Assembly: GCA_963580285.1 (NCBI GenBank)
Contig: OY757021.1
Coordinates: 93,359,221-93,423,220, forward strand
Source of the DNA: Lucinisca nassula
Lineage: Eukaryota > Mollusca > Bivalvia > Lucinida > Lucinidae
Length of the DNA stretch: 64,000 bases
Direction: 5' to 3'
Under the pieces are notes generated by a model. It saw nothing but the letters and a program-made list of their open reading frames with translations. It searched no databases and was not told where the DNA came from. How positions within the stretch are numbered: position 1 is the stretch's first letter; each line of letters opens with the position of its first letter. Below, piece by piece: positions 31,589 through 41,922 of the stretch. A program made the translations under genes and the position numbers.

Positions 31589-31819
31589 TTTAACTCTGTT
31601 TGTACACAATGTAATCTTCCTCCTTATATATAGCATGAGTCCATTTAAAAAAATTAGGGGTGTCAGGTTGCTTTTTCTTCAAAATTCATTTGGAAAATGG
31701 CTGAACTTTTTGCTAACAGTGTAGGCCCTGATCAGATGCCACATTCTGAAGCGTCTGATCTGGGCCTGCACTGTTTGCCAGGGCACCCATTTTGGGGTTT
31801 CCGGTACAAAATGGGTTAA
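31589..31819. mobile_element. TTAA MITE, family C
   Basis: TTAACTCTGTTTGTACAC ... CCGGTACAAAATGGGTTAA with TATATATAGCATGAGTCCAT and the core TGATCAGATGCCACATTCTG and complement. Confidence 0.8.
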
Positions 31820-31986
31820 TGGAAGAAAATTCTAAAATTGTCCTCAGCAGTCCTTCGTATCTGGAGCTATGAGAATGATAACTACAACAGGTTTTGCAAC
31901 ACAAATCCGGTACTTCTCAATTTTACCTCCTGAATCAATCTGTAGATGCTGTGTAGGGCATGCTGGTGGTGTACAAGAAACAGAGC

Positions 31987-32199
31987 TTAACCCTTCTCTT
32001 GCTGAATATTCAGTTAAGCCACACCAATTTCTGTGTATCATCCAATCAAATTACTTGATGTAATTTATTGCTACAAATTCATAAACTGAATGCCAAACAG
32101 TGTAGATCCTGATCAGATGGCTTCTTCAGAAGCCATCTGATCTGGATCTACACTGTTTGCAAAGATAGGGGTTGTTGTGAACAGCAAGATAAGGGTTAA
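31987..32199. mobile_element. Palindromic MITE, family A (TCTCTTGCTG sub-family)
   Basis: TTAACCCTTCTCTTGCTGAA ... CAGCAAGATAAGGGTTAA. The core is GTAGATCCTGATCAGATGGC-TTCTTCAGAA-GCCA and complement. Nearly identical to the copies at 33028, 41923, 42645 and 53005. Confidence 0.88.
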
Positions 32200-32766
32200 T
32201 GTACAGACTAAACATTGTTCAACCAAACCTGAAAACTAGGCCAAGATCAGTAATATCTATGGCAGTCGGCATGGTGCATCAGAGCAGATGGTACAATGCT
32301 TCATTAGATTAGCTGCGTTCGAGAAACAGCAAAACAAAGACTAAACATTGTTGACACCGATACTGACAACAACCCTATCAGTGCTGGAAAATGAGCCTAT
32401 GAACAACCCTAACAGCACCGGAAAATGATCCCTGTCACTCCTGTTTGCTAAAGTAGTCAAGACAAAAAGGTACGCAATGGTAATAAACAAGAATAGCTGT
32501 TAATACACTGCATTACATTAAAATGGTTTCCCAACGAATCTCATGTACAATGTGCCTTATCTCAACAAAAATTATTTCTAGCAACCTCTTGTGAATGAAT
32601 TCAATGGTAGTGGGTACGATTTACAGCTCTTTCAAGCTCATTTCACTTATATTTTATAAACATGTATTAATATTTTGATTTGGGCAAAACCATCATACCT
32701 GGAGAAATTTGTTGCAGAACTTTGCATCTCACATCTGACTCAAGCCAAACTCAAGAGACCTAATGT
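32200..32766. other. Intron-like DNA, nothing firm
   Basis: A 36-nt splice-bounded string at 32699-32734 (CTCCAG/GTATGATG) was considered and not called because the required frame has a stop. No repeats are recognised. Confidence 0.3.
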
Positions 32767-32975
32767 TTAACCCTTATCCTGTTGTTCACTACAACCCCTA
32801 CCTTTGCAAACAGTGTAGATCCAGATCAGATGGCTTCTGAAGAAGCCATCTGATCAGGATCTACACTGTTTGTCATGCAGTTTGTGTACTGAACAAATAT
32901 ATTATATCAAGTAATTTGACTTGTTGATAATCAGCAATGGGAGTGGCTTAATTTATGCAGCAGGATAAGGGTTAA
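32767..32975. mobile_element. Palindromic MITE, family A (TTATCCTG sub-family)
   Basis: TTAACCCTTATCCTGTTGTT ... CAGCAGGATAAGGGTTAA, core AGATCCAGATCAGATGGCTT-CTGAAGAAG and complement. Confidence 0.85.
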
Positions 32976-33027
32976 GGGACAGTGCTCCTAACCATTAGGC
33001 CACTGAGGGCTAGCTGTTAATGCATCT

Positions 33028-33240
33028 TTAACCCTTCTCTTGCTGAATATTCAGTTCAGCCACACCCATTTATGATTTTGAACCAATCAGATTACTTGAT
33101 GTTATTTACTCCTATAAATTCATAAACTGAATGTCAAACAGTGTAGAACCAGATCAGATGGCTTCTTCAGAAGCCATCTGATCTGGATCTACACTGTTTG
33201 CAAAGATAGGGGTTGTCGTGAACAGCAAGATAAGAGTTAA
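33028..33240. mobile_element. Palindromic MITE, family A
   Basis: TTAACCCTTCTCTTGCTGAA ... CAGCAAGATAAGAGTTAA. It is the third family A copy within 1.3 kb. Confidence 0.87.
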
Positions 33241-33346
33241 AAAGATCTTTAGAAAGACATTTTTCCAGTTTGGTCTAACTGATGCATATGCCAAGTTGTG
33301 TATGATTTTTCCAGTCAACAAAGTCGGTATTATACCAGCTTATTAA

Positions 33347-34653
33347 TGCTAGGTTCCCACTGTCGTGCGATCCGTTGCGAACGCCACGATTGGCCATTCG
33401 TAGCTGGTCGTAGAATATTCTCTGAAAGTTCAGGTTTGGATACGAGGTGATGAGATTCGATACGTTCTGGTACGATTCGTTGCGCTCGGATGCAATCCAA
33501 TCACGATTTGTCAATTTCAGGTATCACGATCAGCCACGGTCTGCTCTCACGTTCAGATACGACCAAATGCGTTCCAATAGGACTGTTGCGATCGAGTCTA
33601 CGACTTGGTCTCGATCTGGAACGATCATCACGATCGAGTACCCCGAATTGGGACGATCTGATACGTGCAGATACGTTCTTATTCGCTCACCACGAGCCGA
33701 TGCGCTTCGTTACGAAAGCATACGACTGTCGTCTCGATGTTTTTCACGATCATGATCGATGGCGATCACGATTTGAGCTACGACTTGACCCCGACTGGTA
33801 TAAATACAGCCGGACTGACCTTGGACTTAATTGTTTCTTGAACGTTTACAGCATAAACACTGACCCCCAACCATTGATGATGGTAGGAGTGCGGATAATG
33901 ACAATGTGGCAATTTTTCTGGCTGGAATGGTTCAGGCTTGCCATTTCCATTCTTAGCTTCCATTACCCTTGGGTGGCATCTTTCATAGGCTTTAACAATA
34001 CTAGCAAAGGCTTGTATAAACCAGGGATTGCAAGATCGATCCCGGGCTTCTCCAGACTTTCGGATGAGTCTAGAAACCGAGGTTCCGTCTCCGTATGACC
34101 TTAGTTATTGGTGGGGCGTAAGACTGAAATACACTCACTCACTCACTAACTCACTCATGAGCAGATCGCTGAATGAGTCACATTAAATCTTGAGAACTCG
34201 TAATAGATCGTGAACGTTCGTATAAAAACGTAGCCTACTGTATCTAATCGCATTTACTCGTATGATCTCGTATCTGATCACGAGTCATTCGTGACAGGTC
34301 TTGAGCAATGGGACCCGACAGAGCGTAACAAATCGTGACAGATCTTGTGAGATCGCAACACTTCTCAACAGAACGCGGTGCTTGTTTTGTCCAAGATTGG
34401 CCCCGATCACCGCGATTTGGAAGCACGATTAGATGCGATCCGTCGCGCTTTGTTACGATGCAACACGATGTGATACGATGATCCCGATTTAAAATCGATC
34501 GTGTTGATCGTGGAAAAATTTTGAACCGTTCAAAAATTTATTGCCACGACTGACCCCAAGATCTGATAAGATCTGATAGGATCACCACGATTAATCCACG
34601 ATTAAGAACACGATTGCAATCGTGGCGCGAATCGTGATAGTGGGAACATAGCA
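33347..34653. mobile_element. CpG-rich foldback element (Harbinger-like TSD)
   Basis: Ends TGCTAGGTTCCCACTGTCG and its partner CGTGATAGTGGGAACATAGCA are inverted and flanked by TAA (33344-33346, 34654-34656). Both arms, 400-500 bp each, are crowded with CACGAT/ATCGTG, GATACG and CGATC words. They differ sharply from the AT-rich surroundings and can fold on each other imperfectly. The loop holds TATAAATA (33800-33807) and a short open frame on the minus strand. A SINE L copy is inserted at 34015-34159. The 3-bp TAA duplication fits PIF/Harbinger elements, but no transposase is seen. Confidence 0.65.
34015..34159 (+). mobile_element. SINE L (tRNA-derived), 5'-truncated copy
   Basis: From TATAAACCAGGGATTGCAAG, with B-box-like ATCGATCCC, through TCTCCAGACTTTCGGATGAG, TCCGTCTCCGTATGACC and TTGGTGGGGCGTAAGACTG to an ACTCACTCACTCAC tail. 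It lacks the A box. Confidence 0.8.
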
Positions 34654-34659
34654 TAAGGT

Positions 34660-35064
34660 ACAACTGCCAGGGTTACTGAGTTTGAAATACTGCCAGGGTT
34701 ACCCAGTTTGAAATGACTGAATGACTGTTATATTGATAAATCTAGGATACTGTTATTATATCTTAGATTGAAGTGAGAATCAATTTTAAAGGTTCAAGAA
34801 AATTGTGTATAAAAACATAATTTCAGCTGCCAGTTCAGGCAGACCAGAATTCATACATTGATTCAAATGGCTTAGAGCAAAGGTTAAGATTCTCTAACAC
34901 ATTTTTTCTTTATCCCTTAATTCAGATTAAACTCAAATCTCAGAGTAGATTATTGTTATTACTTAATTTCAATCCAACGAAAATAAAGGTTATGGAGAAA
35001 TAATAATCATTAATCTGGTAGCAAATGATGATGTATTTCATTTATTGATATTTTTTTATATATG
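34660..35064. other. Intron-like DNA
   Basis: A 21-bp-scale direct repeat of CTGCCAGGGTTAC..AGTTTGAAAT at 34665-34715 is the only structure seen. Confidence 0.35.
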
Positions 35065-35298
35065 CCGAGAAAAACTACATCTGAAAATGTTGTCTGCTTA
35101 ATATATGTCTTCTACTGAATCTTCTTGCAAACTTTAGAGAAATATTTTTTCATACAGGCACAGTGTGGCCCCAGATCAGACTGCTCCTAGAGGAGCAATC
35201 TGATCTGGGCCCACACTGTTTGAAACAAATGACTCATAAAGTAACCGGCAGACCACAATGCAGACGACAGTTGTCATGATTGGTGTTTTATAGGTTAA
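35065..35298. mobile_element. Hairpin MITE, family B
   Basis: Decayed left end AAAAACTACATCTGAAAATG, core CCCCAGATCAGACTGCTCCT-AGAGGAGC, right end GTTGTCATGATTGG..TTATAGGTTAA. Confidence 0.7.
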
Positions 35299-35465
35299 TT
35301 AATATTACAAATAATCCCTGGATAGAATATAGATATGTCACTATCAGAGGTTGTCAACCAGTCTAAATTCAGTGTTACGGTATGAACCATTTTCCTTCTG
35401 TATTCTGATTTTATGTCTGATACTTCAGAAACAAGTAAAAATAGTCATTTCATGGCCTAAGCAGA

Positions 35466-35626
35466 GTGAGTGAGTTTTAGTTTTACGTCCCACCAACAGC
35501 TAAGGTCATACGGAGACGGGACCTCGGTTTAAAGACTCATCCGAAAGTCTGGAGAAGCCCGGGATCGATCCTGCGATCCCTGGTTTACAAGGGGAGTAGC
35601 GTAACCACTGCACCACTGAGGCTTCT
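35466..35626 (-). mobile_element. SINE L (tRNA-derived), full copy
   Basis: Minus strand: GCCTCAGTGGTGCAGTGGTT (A box TGGTGCAGTGG), GGATCGATCCC (B box), TCTCCAGACTTTCGGATGAG, GTTGGTGGGACGTAAAAC and (CACT)n tail. It is flanked by a perfect 14-bp target duplication, ATGGCCTAAGCAGA (35452-35465 and 35627-35640). The head is tRNA-like pol III promoter sequence; it is not a functional tRNA gene. Confidence 0.93.
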
Positions 35627-35640
35627 ATGGCCTAAGCAGA

Positions 35641-35896
35641 GGAATCCTGCAGAAAATCCCACAGAATTGTTCTGACTTTTATCAAAATACTGATTTAGAT
35701 AATGATAAGGAATCAATACAATTAACCCACAGCTCCCATCAGAAACACCAAAGACAAAGAAACACAAACATGAAACAACTAGACCCTAATGGAAAGATCA
35801 ATGGCGGAAAGCCAAAAGGACAGTCACTTTCCCAAGAAATGGCCAAACAGCTATCCAAAAGAAAATAATATTAACGATACACACACTTAAAGACAA
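35641..35896. other. Spacer with a short plus-strand ORF
   Basis: A 32-codon ORF from ATG 35772 (K-Q-L-D-P-N-G-K-I-N-G-G-K-P-K-G) ends at TAA with no exon borders. I do not call a gene. Confidence 0.25.
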
Positions 35897-36113
35897 ACCA
35901 TAATAATAATCGACCTTATTTATAGAGGGTAACACATTTAGTAAACTAGTACTAATCTTCCATGTGGCCCTCTTTTCCTGGGTAGAACCAGTAGTAAGCA
36001 ATGTGGATAAAGTCTCTTGCTTAAGAAAACAACACTTGCCGCTCGTGGGATTCGAACCCGGTACCTCTCGATTCCGAGGCCGATACTTTACCACTGCACC
36101 ACAGCACTCCACT
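35897..36113 (-). mobile_element. tRNA-derived SINE M
   Basis: Minus strand: GTGCTGTGGTGCAGTGGTAA (A box), then GGTTCGAATCC (a perfect B box, about 36047-36057), then AAGCAAGAGACTTTATCCAC, TACCCAGGAAAAGAGGGCCA, ATAAATAAGGTCGATT and an (ATT)n tail. The 124-aa ORF across it is a SINE read-through, not a protein. Confidence 0.88.
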
Positions 36114-36572
36114 CCATAAAAATAATCTGCGACAGCAGTGCTGTCTTGGAAGGTCAGTGAAACCAATTCCACTGTGGGGCTTAAATCGATTTTATCTGGC
36201 CACAGTCCTCACCCTTACTTCCGTTGCGATTTAGACAAATAATTTGTTCAGTCCGCATGAAGGCCTCCTAACTCATCAGTGCAACATCTCCGTGAACACA
36301 AAAATCAAACAACCACAAAGATTAAACAACGATAAGGACTCGACAGCAAGAAACCACTGAAATTAAGGAGCAAGAGAAGACCAATAGTGAGACTCTGATG
36401 GGCCCAACCAGAGACAGTTCAAGCAATTCTACTTCTGAGATGCATTTTTAAGGCTGTTTTGAGGTTGAAGGGAAGTTTTCCGCAGGGTGGCTAATGCATG
36501 AGAAATGGGCCTTAACAATTCACATTCTTCAGATCTGCATGTGTAGCCAAATGATGCCACAATGTTTCTGAG
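36114..36572. other. Intron-like DNA, nothing recognised
   Basis: Less AT-rich than its surroundings, but no terminal repeats, splice borders or long ORF are seen. Confidence 0.3.
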
Positions 36573-36825
36573 TATTTGGACAGACAGGCCTAACCTAACA
36601 GTGTAGACCCTGATCAGACTGGAATAAAATAATATAATGAAACAAAATATTAATCATTCAATATGGTAAATACACTGCTATTTTTGCTTATAAGGTCATA
36701 GCAGTTTTTTTGCACTTTTTCAGCAAAAGTAATTTGATACTGCACTTGCAAATGCATTTAGTGTTCAATCACCAAGTTTGTGAGCCAAAAATGCTTTGAA
36801 CAACCAGGCTCTGAATGATGTGCAC
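36573..36825. mobile_element. Fragments of families F and I
   Basis: 36573-36622 is a half family F copy (TATTTGGACAGACAGGCC...TAGACCCTGATCAGACTG). 36640-36815 carries the right arm of a family I MITE (TTTTTCAGCAAAAGTAAT, GCTTTGAACAACCAGGC). Confidence 0.5.
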
Positions 36826-36841
36826 TGATCTTAACAGGCCA

Positions 36842-37148
36842 TTAACCCATTTCAGACTGGAAACCCCTAAATAGGTACCGTGGCAAACAGTGCAGGTCCA
36901 GATCAGTTTTAAGAATAATTTAACACATTTTGTACCGGAAACCCCAATATGGGTACCCTGGCAAACCGTGTAGGCCCAGATCAGACGCCACAGAACACGG
37001 CGTCTGATCAGGGCCTACACTGTTTGCAAAAAGTTCAGCCATTATCCAAATAGATTTTGAAGAAAACACGACCTGTCACCCCTAAATTTTGAAATGGACT
37101 CCTGCTATATATAAGGAGGAAGATTCCATTTGGTACAAAAAGGGTTAA
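36842..37148. mobile_element. TTAA MITE family C: half copy followed by a full copy
   Basis: 36842-36906 has only the left arm (TTAACCCATTTCAGACTGG to CAGGTCCAGATCAG). 36920-37148 is complete: TTAACACATTTTGTACCGGA ... TTGGTACAAAAAGGGTTAA with core AGGCCCAGATCAGACGCCAC-AGAACACGG and complement. The pair looks like a deletion product next to an intact copy. Confidence 0.78.
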
Positions 37149-37263
37149 GAGACTGGTCGTAATGTTCCCTACTCACCAATGTAATACATGGAAATGAATG
37201 TTGCCTTTTACACTTGTTCTGTTTCTAATACAGACTAACTCAGATTGATGAAATGTATGTACC

Positions 37264-37600
37264 GGTAACCCTTTCAACCCTCCAGACCATTACAGATACC
37301 TATGCAAACAGTGTAGATCCAGATGAGTGCTGTCTCATCAGTATCAACACTATCTGCCAGCCTGCTCGGGATTTTGACTACACTCCAAATTTACAAAAAT
37401 TACTGTAAAAATCCCTAAAATTCGGACACCTTAACGACTTGCTGAAATTCTCCTAAAATATTAACAAATTTGTTTTTCAATCCAGCAAGGAGTCCAAAAA
37501 GTGCAGATGGAATGGCAAACAGTGTAGACCCTGATCAGACTGCTGATCTGTGTCTGCACTGTTTGCTTAGGCCTGTCTGTCCCAATGTTAGGATCTTTAT
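37264..37600. mobile_element. Family E fragment and family F MITE in tandem
   Basis: 37264-37385: TAACCCTTTCAACCCTCCAG with GTAGATCCAGATGAGTGCTG / CTCATCAGTATCAACAC. 37398-37600: TACTGTAAAAATCCCTAAAA ... CCCAATGTTAGGATC, a family F copy whose central stem has shrunk to CTGATCAGACTGCTGATCTG. Confidence 0.65.
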
Positions 37601-37630
37601 GGTACATACATCTTGCTTCAACTGTTCAAG

Positions 37631-38124
37631 TCAACCCTTATCCTGCTGTTCACGACAAGCCATACCTTTGCAAACAGTGTAGATCCAGATCAGATGGCTT
37701 CTGAAGAAGCCATCTGATCAGGATCAACACTGTTAGTCATTCAGTTTGTGAATTTGAAACAGAACATTATATCATGTAATCTGATTGGCTGATAGTCAGA
37801 AATAGGTTGGGCTCATCATCATCAACTAATTTTTGATTAACATGCAGGTACAGGGCCAAAGTCCACATCAGTAGGCCCCCTTCCAGGTAGCTGGGTTGCT
37901 GCAGGCATATTAGATCTTACACCAGATCTCCAGGCTTGTCTATCATGAGGATCGATAGCAGAGAGCTTCCATTCTCTGCAATCTCTTTCTGTCAGCTGCT
38001 TGTAGGTCATCTTGGGCCTTCCAGGCCCCCGCTTTCCACCTACGTGTATGTCACAGGCAGTCTTGACTACACCATTGGAGCGTTCCATTGGGCTAATTGA
38101 ATTATTCAGCAGGATAAGGGTTAA
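37631..38124. mobile_element. Palindromic MITE, family A, split by a LINE fragment
   Basis: TCAACCCTTATCCTGCTGTT ... CAGCAGGATAAGGGTTAA. The right arm is cut at GGTTGGGCT by the insertion at 37814-38087 and resumes AATTGAATTATTCAG. Confidence 0.83.
37814..38087 (-). pseudogene. 5'-truncated LINE fragment (C-terminus of ORF2)
   Basis: The minus strand encodes M-E-R-S-N-G-V-V-K-T-A-C-D-I-H-V-G-G-K and then R-G-P-G-R-P-K-M-T-Y-K-Q-L-T. The R-G-R-P-K followed by W/Y, D-R and W-R pattern is typical of the extreme C-terminus of non-LTR retrotransposon ORF2 proteins. It ends P-T-D-V-D-F-G-P-V-P-A-C and a (GAT)n-like tail. A TTGGGCT target duplication flanks it (37807-37813, 38088-38094). Reverse transcriptase and endonuclease domains are absent, so it is a dead-on-arrival copy. 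Confidence 0.7.
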
Positions 38125-38384
38125 TATCAGAAATACCATCCAACTCTCACCAAGATATACAGTGTTAAAATATACATAGATCAGAGCAAGTATAGATAAT
38201 TTTAACTCATCCTACTTTGAACTGTGTAGCAGTGACATGCTGATGCTAATACTATATTGCCAGAAATCCAGAAGTATTACAGTTAGATTTCTTAGACATC
38301 TAAATGACAGCAATATCTACTTCCATGCAGCCTAAAGAAACACATACTGAGTTTAGTGGTGATCATTTGCACAAACTATTTGAG
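38125..38384. other. Unassigned spacer
   Basis: Nothing recognised between the family A and family J elements. Confidence 0.3.
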
Positions 38385-38602
38385 GCAGTGCACGACAAAA
38401 CCTACAATAAGACATATACGCCCAACGAAGACTCAGTCTGATCAGAGTCTTCGTTGTGTGCTCTAAGGATAGCTAAGGGCCCAATGCTCCTTTCATGCAG
38501 CAAGAAAAGTCTCTGGTTAGACTATTTGGATTCGCAGGCTGATCTGAGTCTTCGATGGGTGCACATGTCTTATTGTAGGTTTTGTCAAGCGCCGGCTCAT
38601 TT
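38385..38602. mobile_element. Palindromic element, 'GACAAAACCTACAATAAG' family (J)
   Basis: CACGACAAAACCTACAATAA is mirrored by TTATTGTAGGTTTTGTCAAG. The interior has GAAGACTCAGTCTGATCAGA and its complement, and CTAAGGATAGCTAAGGGCCC. Copies lie at 54861-55099 and 46612-46735. The CTGATCAGA word is shared with other MITE cores. Confidence 0.75.
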
Positions 38603-38788
38603 TTCTGGGGCATGGTGAAATTGGGTCCTAAAATCAATAGTTACACCTAAATCATGCTTTACTTTGTAAACATCCTATGTTTTTTTTTTTTGTTTTGTTT
38701 TAAATTCTGTGTAAATTAAAGTTTTTTCAATCTTAGGATGGACAAATCAGCATAGAAAATGCTGGGCTACTGGTCACCCCTGGATATT

Positions 38789-39035
38789 TCGTTTGTTTGA
38801 GTTGAAGTTTTACATCAACACTATTTAGGTCATTTTGGAGATGTTGCCTCCAATTTTGTGGGATTTTTACCCGACATTGAGATGAAATGACATCTCAAGC
38901 CCTACCACCCATAGAAACCACTATGGTTTAAGGAGTGGTCCGACTCGCATCACCTTGCCTTGGCAGGCTTAGACCTAAGCTGTTTACCAGTACTCAAGTT
39001 CAATCAGTTTCAGCTCTGCGCGGAAGCACCATGCA
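38789..39035 (-). mobile_element. SINE K, copy 4
   Basis: Recognised by AGGTCATTTTGGAGATGTTG, GAGATGAAATGACATCTCAA, GGTCCGACTCGCATC and GTTTACCAGTACTC in plus-strand complement. The 5' end is truncated. Confidence 0.75.
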
Positions 39036-39306
39036 TACCACTGGAGATTGTAACAGGATTTGCAACTCTGTATAGTTGATTGCCTTAATCACCAAATGGC
39101 CCAATATTCCATTTTTTATTAACACATTCTGTAAAACAAATTCTTTGTGATTTACATTGGTAAAATCTACTATAGGGTTTTCTGCATTATACACAATTAT
39201 GCATTTTTTTTTTCACAACTGAGCTGTTTCCTTTACTATTTTGGGAGTTCACCACTATTAATGTACATGACAATATTTTCTTTGTCTGGAAAGATCATTA
39301 TTATAC
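39036..39306. other. Unassigned spacer
   Basis: AT-rich DNA; nothing recognised. Confidence 0.3.
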
Positions 39307-39488
39307 TGTAAAAATCCTAAAAATTGTGACTTCTTGTAATTCTATAAATAAAATTTTAACAAATTTGTTTCACGATCCAGCAATGAGTCCAAAAGGTACA
39401 GACTGACCCTGATCGGACTGCCTACAGGTGTAGTCTGATCTGGGTCTGCATTGTTTGCTTTGGCCTATCTGTCCCAATACTTAGGATC
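39307..39488. mobile_element. Palindromic MITE, family F
   Basis: ACTGTAAAAATCCTAAAAAT ... TGTCCCAATACTTAGGATCA. The core is TGATCGGACTGCCTACAGGT / GTAGTCTGATCTGGGTCTGC. Confidence 0.72.
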
Positions 39489-40145
39489 AACAATACAGGA
39501 AGCATGCCCATGTATAAACTGTCTGCTAGGCATGTTTATGTAACATAACCTAATGTGCAACAAAAATGTCTTGACTTGATACATGTTAGAAATTGTATAT
39601 ATATATAAGCATTAGAAATAGCCATTCATTCATAATACAAGTTCGCTTGAGTATATGTCTGCAAGATAGTAAGATGTGGACTATTAATAGTGTTGTTCAG
39701 TAGTTGTCAGTTAGAACTTACCGGTAATGATTTTCGAAGATCCTGTTGTGAAAGTCATGAAAAAATTATGAACAGAATTCTTGGAAACTTGGCGTGCATG
39801 TATGGGTTTCAATGATGTTTAAGAGTAACATTCACAAAACAGAGATATGCAGCTTCTTTAAATATTCAGTAATGTATGTCTAAGAATGTTCATTTATACA
39901 CATGACATGATATGGGCTAAAGGATGCCATAGAATGTGCAGTTAACTTCATAACCTGACGATTTAAACTGTCATTATTAGCATTTGAATTCACCTAGTGT
40001 TGTACCATAATAATCTTTCTAGATACAGAATAGCTGAAAATGTCTTGCAAATCTTGCTGTGGTATGAGTAGTCTTTAATGTGATGATGGTTCTATCACCT
40101 CCAACTAACACCAGCTTTTTTTTTAGTTTCTTTCAATGTTGCTCA
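39489..40145. other. Intron-like DNA, nothing recognised
   Basis: AT-rich single-copy-looking DNA. No splice-bounded ORF or inverted terminal repeats are seen. Confidence 0.3.
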
Positions 40146-40402
40146 TTACGATAACATGCTTATACCAATGCATTGTAACCTTTATCGCCGAAAAAAAAAT
40201 GAAAATTTTAAAATGAAAAATTGTGATATTTTTCTTATTTCTGCTCAAAATATAGATTGTTGGTACTCGTTCTAACGAGTACCCACAATTTATATTTTGG
40301 AGCAGAAATAAGAAAAATAAGTTTTACCCCTGTAAACCCCAGTTTCACTATATAAAAGTGGGGTTCGAGGCGGTCAAACTTATATAGGCATGTTTTCGTG
40401 AT
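40146..40402. mobile_element. Palindromic MITE, family H
   Basis: ATTACGATAACATGCTTATA ... TATATAGGCATGTTTTCGTG. The central hairpin has lost its GCCTC loop (GTTGGTACTCG-TTCTAACGAGTACCCAC). Confidence 0.78.
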
Positions 40403-40464
40403 GGTTGCTGTTTAAATTGCACAAAAATACATAATAATGAGACAGGATACATTTTAGAAGATGC

Positions 40465-40607
40465 ATGATCGCCTTGTAAACCAGGGGTCGCAGTATCGAT
40501 CCTGGGCTTCTCCAGACTTTCGGATGAGTCTTTAAACTGAGGTCCCGTCTCTGTATGACCTCAGCTGTTGGTGGGATGTAAAACTCAAACACTCACTCAC
40601 TCAGAAG
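40465..40607 (+). mobile_element. SINE L, 5'-truncated copy
   Basis: CTTGTAAACCAGGGGTCGCA through TCTCCAGACTTTCGGATGAG and GTTGGTGGGATGTAAAACTC to a CACTCACTCACTCA tail. Confidence 0.82.
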
Positions 40608-40774
40608 ATTCATGGGAATAAATGGATATGTATAGGACCTCTGATTAACTAGTAAAACGTTTCTAAAACACTAATCATTCGTTATTTTCTAAAGAAATAT
40701 ATGAAGTGCTTGAAATGGTCTGTCTCTGACCTTTAGGTAACCATGTAGTCAGTAACCTATCGAACTGCTGCTTT

Positions 40775-41030
40775 TGTTTCTTTGTGTTGAGGATTTACAT
40801 CACTATCAACACTATTTAGATCATTTTGGAGATGGTGCTTCCCATTTTTTGGGACTGAGATGAAATAACATCTCAAGCCCAAGCATCCAAAGAAACCACC
40901 AGGGCAGGGACAGTCTGACTCACATCACTTTGTCTAGGCAGGCTTCGACTTTCTAAGCAGTACTCAGGTTTGGTCGGTGAAGCACTATGTAACTCAATCT
41001 ATTTCTCAAAGCCATGATGGGCAGGGTCAC
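40775..41030 (-). mobile_element. SINE K, copy 5
   Basis: A diverged copy: ATCAACACTATTTAGATCAT, TGAGATGAAATAACATCTCA, GCAGGCTTCGACTTTCTAAG, CATGATGGGCAGGG. Confidence 0.7.
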
Positions 41031-41280
41031 AGAAAACTGTAAAAACTCCTCCATACTTTTCAGGGTGTAGGTATAACAGTTTCATAAGAACTTAAGGGGC
41101 ATGGCGTCCCCCTCTGGAGAGGAACTTGTTCAAAATACTTTTGTTTTTCCAATCCAAATAGGATCAAATTCTTTTCTTTAAGAGCAGACCCCTTTTTCAG
41201 ACAAAGTCAGAACAGGAAGTACCAAAAGTTTTTAGCATAAAATATGTCCTGTGTATTTCTTTCCTTTCTATTCCCTTTAG

Positions 41281-41565
41281 TGCCCCCACCCATTGGGGCT
41301 AGGAAAAATAGATTGGGCTGCATTGTGCTTCCATCAACCACACATGAGTACTGGTAAACCACTTATAAGGTCTAAGCCTGCATAGGCAAAGTGGTGTGAG
41401 TCGGATCGTCCCTGCATATAAACCCTATTGGTTTGTTTGGACCGTTGGGCTCGAGATGTCATTTCATCTCAATGTTAGATGAAAGTCCCGCGAAATTGGA
41501 CGCAGTCTCCAAAATGACCTAAATAGTGTTGATGGGGACATAAAACATCTGTTTAAACAAAATCT
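41281..41565 (+). mobile_element. SINE K, copy 6
   Basis: Plus orientation, from GCCCCCACCCATTGGGGCTA to AGTGTTGATGGGGACATAAA. It lies 250 bp from copy 5 in opposite orientation. Confidence 0.75.
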
Positions 41566-41674
41566 AGGTAAAATAAATGTATAAATACTGTTAAATAGCT
41601 AGTGCTATGCTATATGGTACATTGGACAATCATGGATCTTGTTACAAATTAAGTTTCTACTTCATAATGTGTTA

Positions 41675-41892
41675 ACCGGCCTCCGTGGCCTAGTGGATAA
41701 GAGCACTGACTCTTAATCATAACGTCTCTCACAGCTGTGGTTTGCACCTTGCTCTTTCCACATGAGACACCAAGTTCTGCAATGATGTTGATGTTTTTTT
41801 CCACGTAGTCCAGTTTTCACCCACCACAGATTAGATCTGCACTAAATAAGTGAAATAATCTTGAAAGGGCCATAAAACCAAAACAAAACAAA
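41675..41892 (+). mobile_element. tRNA-derived SINE N
   Basis: The head CCGGCCTCCGTGGCCTAGTG contains an A box (TGGCCTAGTGG, 41686-41696). GGTTTGCACCT at 41739-41749 is a degraded B box. The body ends CTTGAAAGGGCCATAAAACC followed by AAACAAAACAAAA. It is a retroposon, not a tRNA gene. Confidence 0.85.
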
Positions 41893-41922
41893 AATCCACC
41901 ATAATGATAATGAAATATCTTC

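Noticed and set aside
32699..32734. 36-nt minus-strand exon ending CTCCAG/GTATGATG
   Set aside because: In phase 0, which the adjacent candidate exons require, it contains an immediate TGA. The donor resemblance to 14833 is probably chance.
33490..34098. 202-aa plus-strand ORF
   Set aside because: It lies within the foldback element arms and runs into a SINE. Its content is set by CACGAT/GATACG words, with no domain.
35466..36113. True tRNA genes suggested by A/B boxes
   Set aside because: The sequences do not fold as a complete cloverleaf and continue into SINE bodies with tails and target duplications. The same applies to 41675-41892.
35798..36172. 124-aa minus-strand ORF
   Set aside because: It is a translation of the tRNA-derived SINE M, including its A and B boxes.
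37837..38139. 100-aa ORF as a host gene
   Set aside because: It is the C-terminus of a LINE ORF2 inserted in a MITE with a short target duplication.
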